From Lachnospiraceae bacterium (GTDB lineage: Bacteria > Bacillota > Clostridia > Lachnospirales > Lachnospiraceae): DNA of 7,934 nucleotides. The notes under the pieces are model-generated. The model saw only the letters and a list, made by a program, of their open reading frames with translations. It was not told the DNA's origin and did no database searches. Positions 5,630-7,934 of the stretch are shown here, one piece after another; the first letter of the stretch is position 1, and the number at the start of each line of letters is the position of its first letter. The DNA lies in assembly GCA_017420605.1 (NCBI GenBank), contig JAFOIS010000191.1, positions 1-7,934 on the forward strand, written 5' to 3'. Made by a program: the position numbers and the translations under genes.

Positions 5630-6823
5630 ATGAGAGATCTTGTACACTTGTGGGAGTTCGAAAAGCTTCTTCTGGAAGCCAATAACGATCTCGTACGGAA
5701 AGCGAAAGAGGAAGGAAAGCGGGCGCTCGGCTACACCTGCTATTTCATGCCGGAAGTGCTGCTCGACCTTCCGGGCTGCTTCTCGGTGCGGCTTCGCGCG
5801 CCGCGCAGCGGATCGCCCGATATGGCGACCTATTATATGTCGAACCGTACCTGTATGTACGGACGCTGCCTTCTCGAGCGGGCGCTGGAGGGGGGCTTCA
5901 ACTTCCTCGACGCGCAGATGGCGACCGAGACCTGCACGGTCACCTGCCGTTTTCAGGAACACCTGCAGCTCATGGACGTGATCAAGAATCCGGATTTCTT
6001 CTGCGAATTTACGGATGTTCCGTTCAAGAAAAACGAGAATTCCGTCGATCATTACGAACGGCAGCTCCGCGCGCACGTGCTGGATAAACTGTCGGAGCAT
6101 TTCGGGATCGATACGTCCGACGAAGCGCTTTATGCCGCGATCGCGCAGCATAACGAAGTCTGCCGCCTCATCACCGAGATCGGCAGCTACCGGAAACTGG
6201 ACCGCCCGACCATCACCGGCACGGAATTCTCGATGATCCAGCTGGCCACCCTGACCTGCCCGAAGGAACTGATCCTTCCGAAGCTGCGCGACATTGCGGA
6301 GCAGCTGAAGACCCGGGAGCCGGACGACAGACCGGATTACCGTATCAAGGTCGTTCTGGCCGGTTCCGAAGAGGATGATCCCGATTTCGTGAAACTCATC
6401 GAAAGCTGCGGCGCGCTCGTCGTGGCAGACCGGCACTGCTACGGGTCGCTTCCGGGGCGCGAGGAGATCGTCGTCCGGGAAGGGGAAACGCCGCTCCGCG
6501 CGATCGCCCGGCATTATCTCGATACCGGCGAATGCCCGCGCTTCATGGAGCAGCACGTCATGCGCGCCCGCAAGCAGTACCTCGCGGACGTCGCGAAGGA
6601 ATATAAGGCGGACGGCATCATCATTTCCCAGATGAAGTTCTGCGAATACTGGAGCTACGAGCGGACGATCGACACGCTCGTTCTGCCGAGAGATTACGGC
6701 TATCCGGTCTGTTCGATCGAGAAGGAATACGTCAACAACGCGGTCGGACAGCTCCGCACCCGCTTCCAGGCCTTTGTGGAGAGCGTCGAGATCAAGAAGA
6801 TCCAGGAGGAAACGGCGAAATGA
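5630..6823 (+). CDS. 2-hydroxyacyl-CoA dehydratase small (beta-like) subunit, second paralogue
   Basis: This 397-residue protein aligns without a gap to the minus-strand small subunit at 4582-3389, with about half of positions identical by eye. Shared landmarks are GYTCYFMPEVLL (34-45), NRTCMYGRCLLE (72-83), FLDAQMATETCTVTCR (92-107), VADRHCYGSLPGRE (265-278), KFCEYW (336-341) and GQLRTRFQAFVE (373-384). Probable cluster ligands are C75, C102 and C338. C37, C50, C178, C210, C270 and C302 are also conserved. Private cysteines are C80, C106, C125, C260 and C361, so the cluster surroundings or specificity may differ. The ATG is preceded by GGGAAAGGG (5615-5623), six bases upstream. Its TGA stop overlaps the ATG of the following large subunit (ATGA), so the two are translationally coupled and probably form a heterodimer. 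No activator gene for this arm is visible. The acyl-CoA substrate is unknown. Confidence 0.94.
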   Translation: MRDLVHLWEFEKLLLEANNDLVRKAKEEGKRALGYTCYFMPEVLLDLPGCFSVRLRAPRSGSPDMATYYMSNRTCMYGRCLLERALEGGFNFLDAQMATETCTVTCRFQEHLQLMDVIKNPDFFCEFTDVPFKKNENSVDHYERQLRAHVLDKLSEHFGIDTSDEALYAAIAQHNEVCRLITEIGSYRKLDRPTITGTEFSMIQLATLTCPKELILPKLRDIAEQLKTREPDDRPDYRIKVVLAGSEEDDPDFVKLIESCGALVVADRHCYGSLPGREEIVVREGETPLRAIARHYLDTGECPRFMEQHVMRARKQYLADVAKEYKADGIIISQMKFCEYWSYERTIDTLVLPRDYGYPVCSIEKEYVNNAVGQLRTRFQAFVESVEIKKIQEETAK

Positions 6824-7934
6824 AGAAACCGGATATCAAAGCGATCGCCGGCAGCCTGAAAAAGAAGGCGGGCAGCGTCGATGTAAAGAAACTTGCGCGG
6901 GACTTCTGGTACGGCAAGCCGCATGAGGAAAGAGAACTCGGAAAGCTCTACGTGGGCGATACGGGCCTGTATAAACACCGTGAGTGGCGCGGCTTCGTCG
7001 ACACGATGTACTATTTCAACATGATCTGGCTGTACAACTACGGCCATATGGTCTCCGATATCCTGAAGTACGGCCACGGTCCGAAGGGCCTTGTCGATTT
7101 CGTGAAAGGAACCCTGCGCTACCGCTGGATGGGACAGACCTATCTTACCGTCATGCACTGGTTCGACCGCGGCCTCGAGGGTATGCGCGGCCCGATCCTC
7201 CGCGGTTCCGCCTGGCATTACCGCGGCATGGTCAGCGAGACGATCCGTCAGTTCATGGAGATGTTCACGTCCGACAAAAAGATGCACGGCGGTGTCGAGT
7301 CCGAACAGTGGAAACATCAGATCGCGCACAACGAGACCGTCAGCGGCAGCATTTTCTATCCGTTCCGCGACCAGCTGGAAGATGTCCCGCTGGAAATGAT
7401 CCCGTATTTCGTGACGTGCCACGTCAACAACCATACGGTCCTCAATTACATCGACGCGGCGCAGTCCATCGGCCTGCCGGCGGACCCCTGCCCGATGTGC
7501 CAGGCGGAGTACGGGCTGTTCGTGCTCGACGATTATCCGGATTTCGCGCCGGCGATGATCACGTCGAACGAAGCCTGCGACGGCTCCGTCGCGACGTCCG
7601 TCCTGCAGGACTGGTTCCTTGACCGTCCGCTCTTCGCGATGCCGCAGCCGATGCGCTACGACGACCCGCTCGTCCAGAAACACTGCCAGAAGGAGATCGA
7701 GGGCGCGTGGAAGTTCATCGAAGAGCAGTACGGCGTCAAGTTCAACTGGAACGAATACGTCCGGCATGCCGAAGAACACAACCAGCTGACCGCGTTCGAA
7801 TACGAAAAATGGGACGTCGCGGCGAATACCCCGTATTATCCGATCAACGGCGTCGCGCAGGCGCTGTACCGGATCTACTATTCGCAGGACGGCAACCGGC
7901 CGATCTGGCATGAGGTCGACGCCCACGTCCGGAA
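6820..7934 (+). CDS. 2-hydroxyacyl-CoA dehydratase large (alpha-like) subunit, second paralogue, C-terminus cut by window edge
   Basis: From an ATG overlapping the previous stop, with AGGAGG at 6804-6809, the frame is open for 371 codons to the window edge. The protein starts MKKPDIKAIAGSLKKK. It parallels the 591-residue minus-strand subunit: shared patterns include KLY followed by REWRGF (residues 42-59), LRYRWM (99-104), GMRGPILRGS (121-130), IGLPADPCPMCQ (217-228), EACDGSV (251-257), RYDDPLV (279-285), IEEQYGVKFNWNEY (300-313) and EYEKWDV (327-333). C224 and C253 correspond to ligands C257 and C286 of the paralogue with the same 29-residue spacing. The third ligand would lie beyond the edge. 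It has the same long N-terminal extension, here about 33 residues shorter. C227 gives a local Cys-X-X-Cys not seen in the paralogue. It should pair with the preceding small subunit as an ATP-driven radical dehydratase or reductase of unknown substrate. Confidence 0.92.
   Translation, partial: MKKPDIKAIAGSLKKKAGSVDVKKLARDFWYGKPHEERELGKLYVGDTGLYKHREWRGFVDTMYYFNMIWLYNYGHMVSDILKYGHGPKGLVDFVKGTLRYRWMGQTYLTVMHWFDRGLEGMRGPILRGSAWHYRGMVSETIRQFMEMFTSDKKMHGGVESEQWKHQIAHNETVSGSIFYPFRDQLEDVPLEMIPYFVTCHVNNHTVLNYIDAAQSIGLPADPCPMCQAEYGLFVLDDYPDFAPAMITSNEACDGSVATSVLQDWFLDRPLFAMPQPMRYDDPLVQKHCQKEIEGAWKFIEEQYGVKFNWNEYVRHAEEHNQLTAFEYEKWDVAANTPYYPINGVAQALYRIYYSQDGNRPIWHEVDAHVR

Noticed and set aside
5516..6556. 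Minus-strand open frame of 346 codons
   Set aside because: It is antisense to the plus-strand small subunit, which aligns without gaps to its paralogue.
6700..7926. Minus-strand open frame of 408 codons
   Set aside because: It is antisense to the second large subunit. The plus-strand frame carries the conserved GLPAD and CDGSV motifs and an AGGAGG site.

Overview
The window looks like chromosomal DNA of a strictly anaerobic bacterium, most likely a GC-rich member of the Bacillota (Clostridia or Negativicutes type). Almost every gene start has an AGGAGG-like ribosome binding site, codons mostly end in G or C, and the content centres on 2-hydroxyacyl-CoA dehydratase / benzoyl-CoA reductase family enzymes. 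These oxygen-sensitive, ATP-driven radical enzymes are typical of amino-acid and organic-acid fermenters. No mobile element, tRNA, rRNA or CRISPR array was seen.

Layout. A divergent intergenic region at 5456-5629 separates two arms. The left arm runs on the minus strand, in transcription order: a CooC-like P-loop ATPase (5455-4694); a 111-base gap with a 14-base perfect palindrome and a candidate promoter (4583-4693); a small dehydratase subunit with a TTG start (4582-3389); an unusually long large subunit of 591 residues (3384-1609); an HgdC-type iron-sulfur ATPase activator (1575-775); a 55-residue membrane protein (738-571); and a conserved-looking protein of unknown function that runs off the left edge (560 to below 1). 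The right arm runs on the plus strand and holds a second, paralogous small subunit (5630-6823) overlapping by four bases (ATGA) a second long large subunit that runs off the right edge (6820 to beyond 7934).

How the genes may work together. In this family a homodimeric activator with one bridging [4Fe-4S] cluster hydrolyses ATP and injects one low-potential electron into the two-subunit enzyme, whose own clusters pass it to an acyl-CoA thioester. One activator in the window sits beside two enzyme modules, so it may serve both, or the right module may have its own beyond the edge. The CooC-like ATPase keeps the deviant Walker A motif and Cys-X-Cys of carbon monoxide dehydrogenase maturation factors, although no carbon monoxide dehydrogenase is visible. 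A role in metal-cluster assembly or delivery for these enzymes is an attractive but unproven inference. No CoA-transferase, 2-hydroxyacid dehydrogenase, acyl-CoA dehydrogenase or electron-transfer flavoprotein is visible, so the substrate cannot be named.

The most notable aspects are the paired divergent modules, the roughly 170-200 residue N-terminal extension of both large subunits, the CooC-like partner, and the tiny membrane protein plus unknown protein at the end of the left operon.
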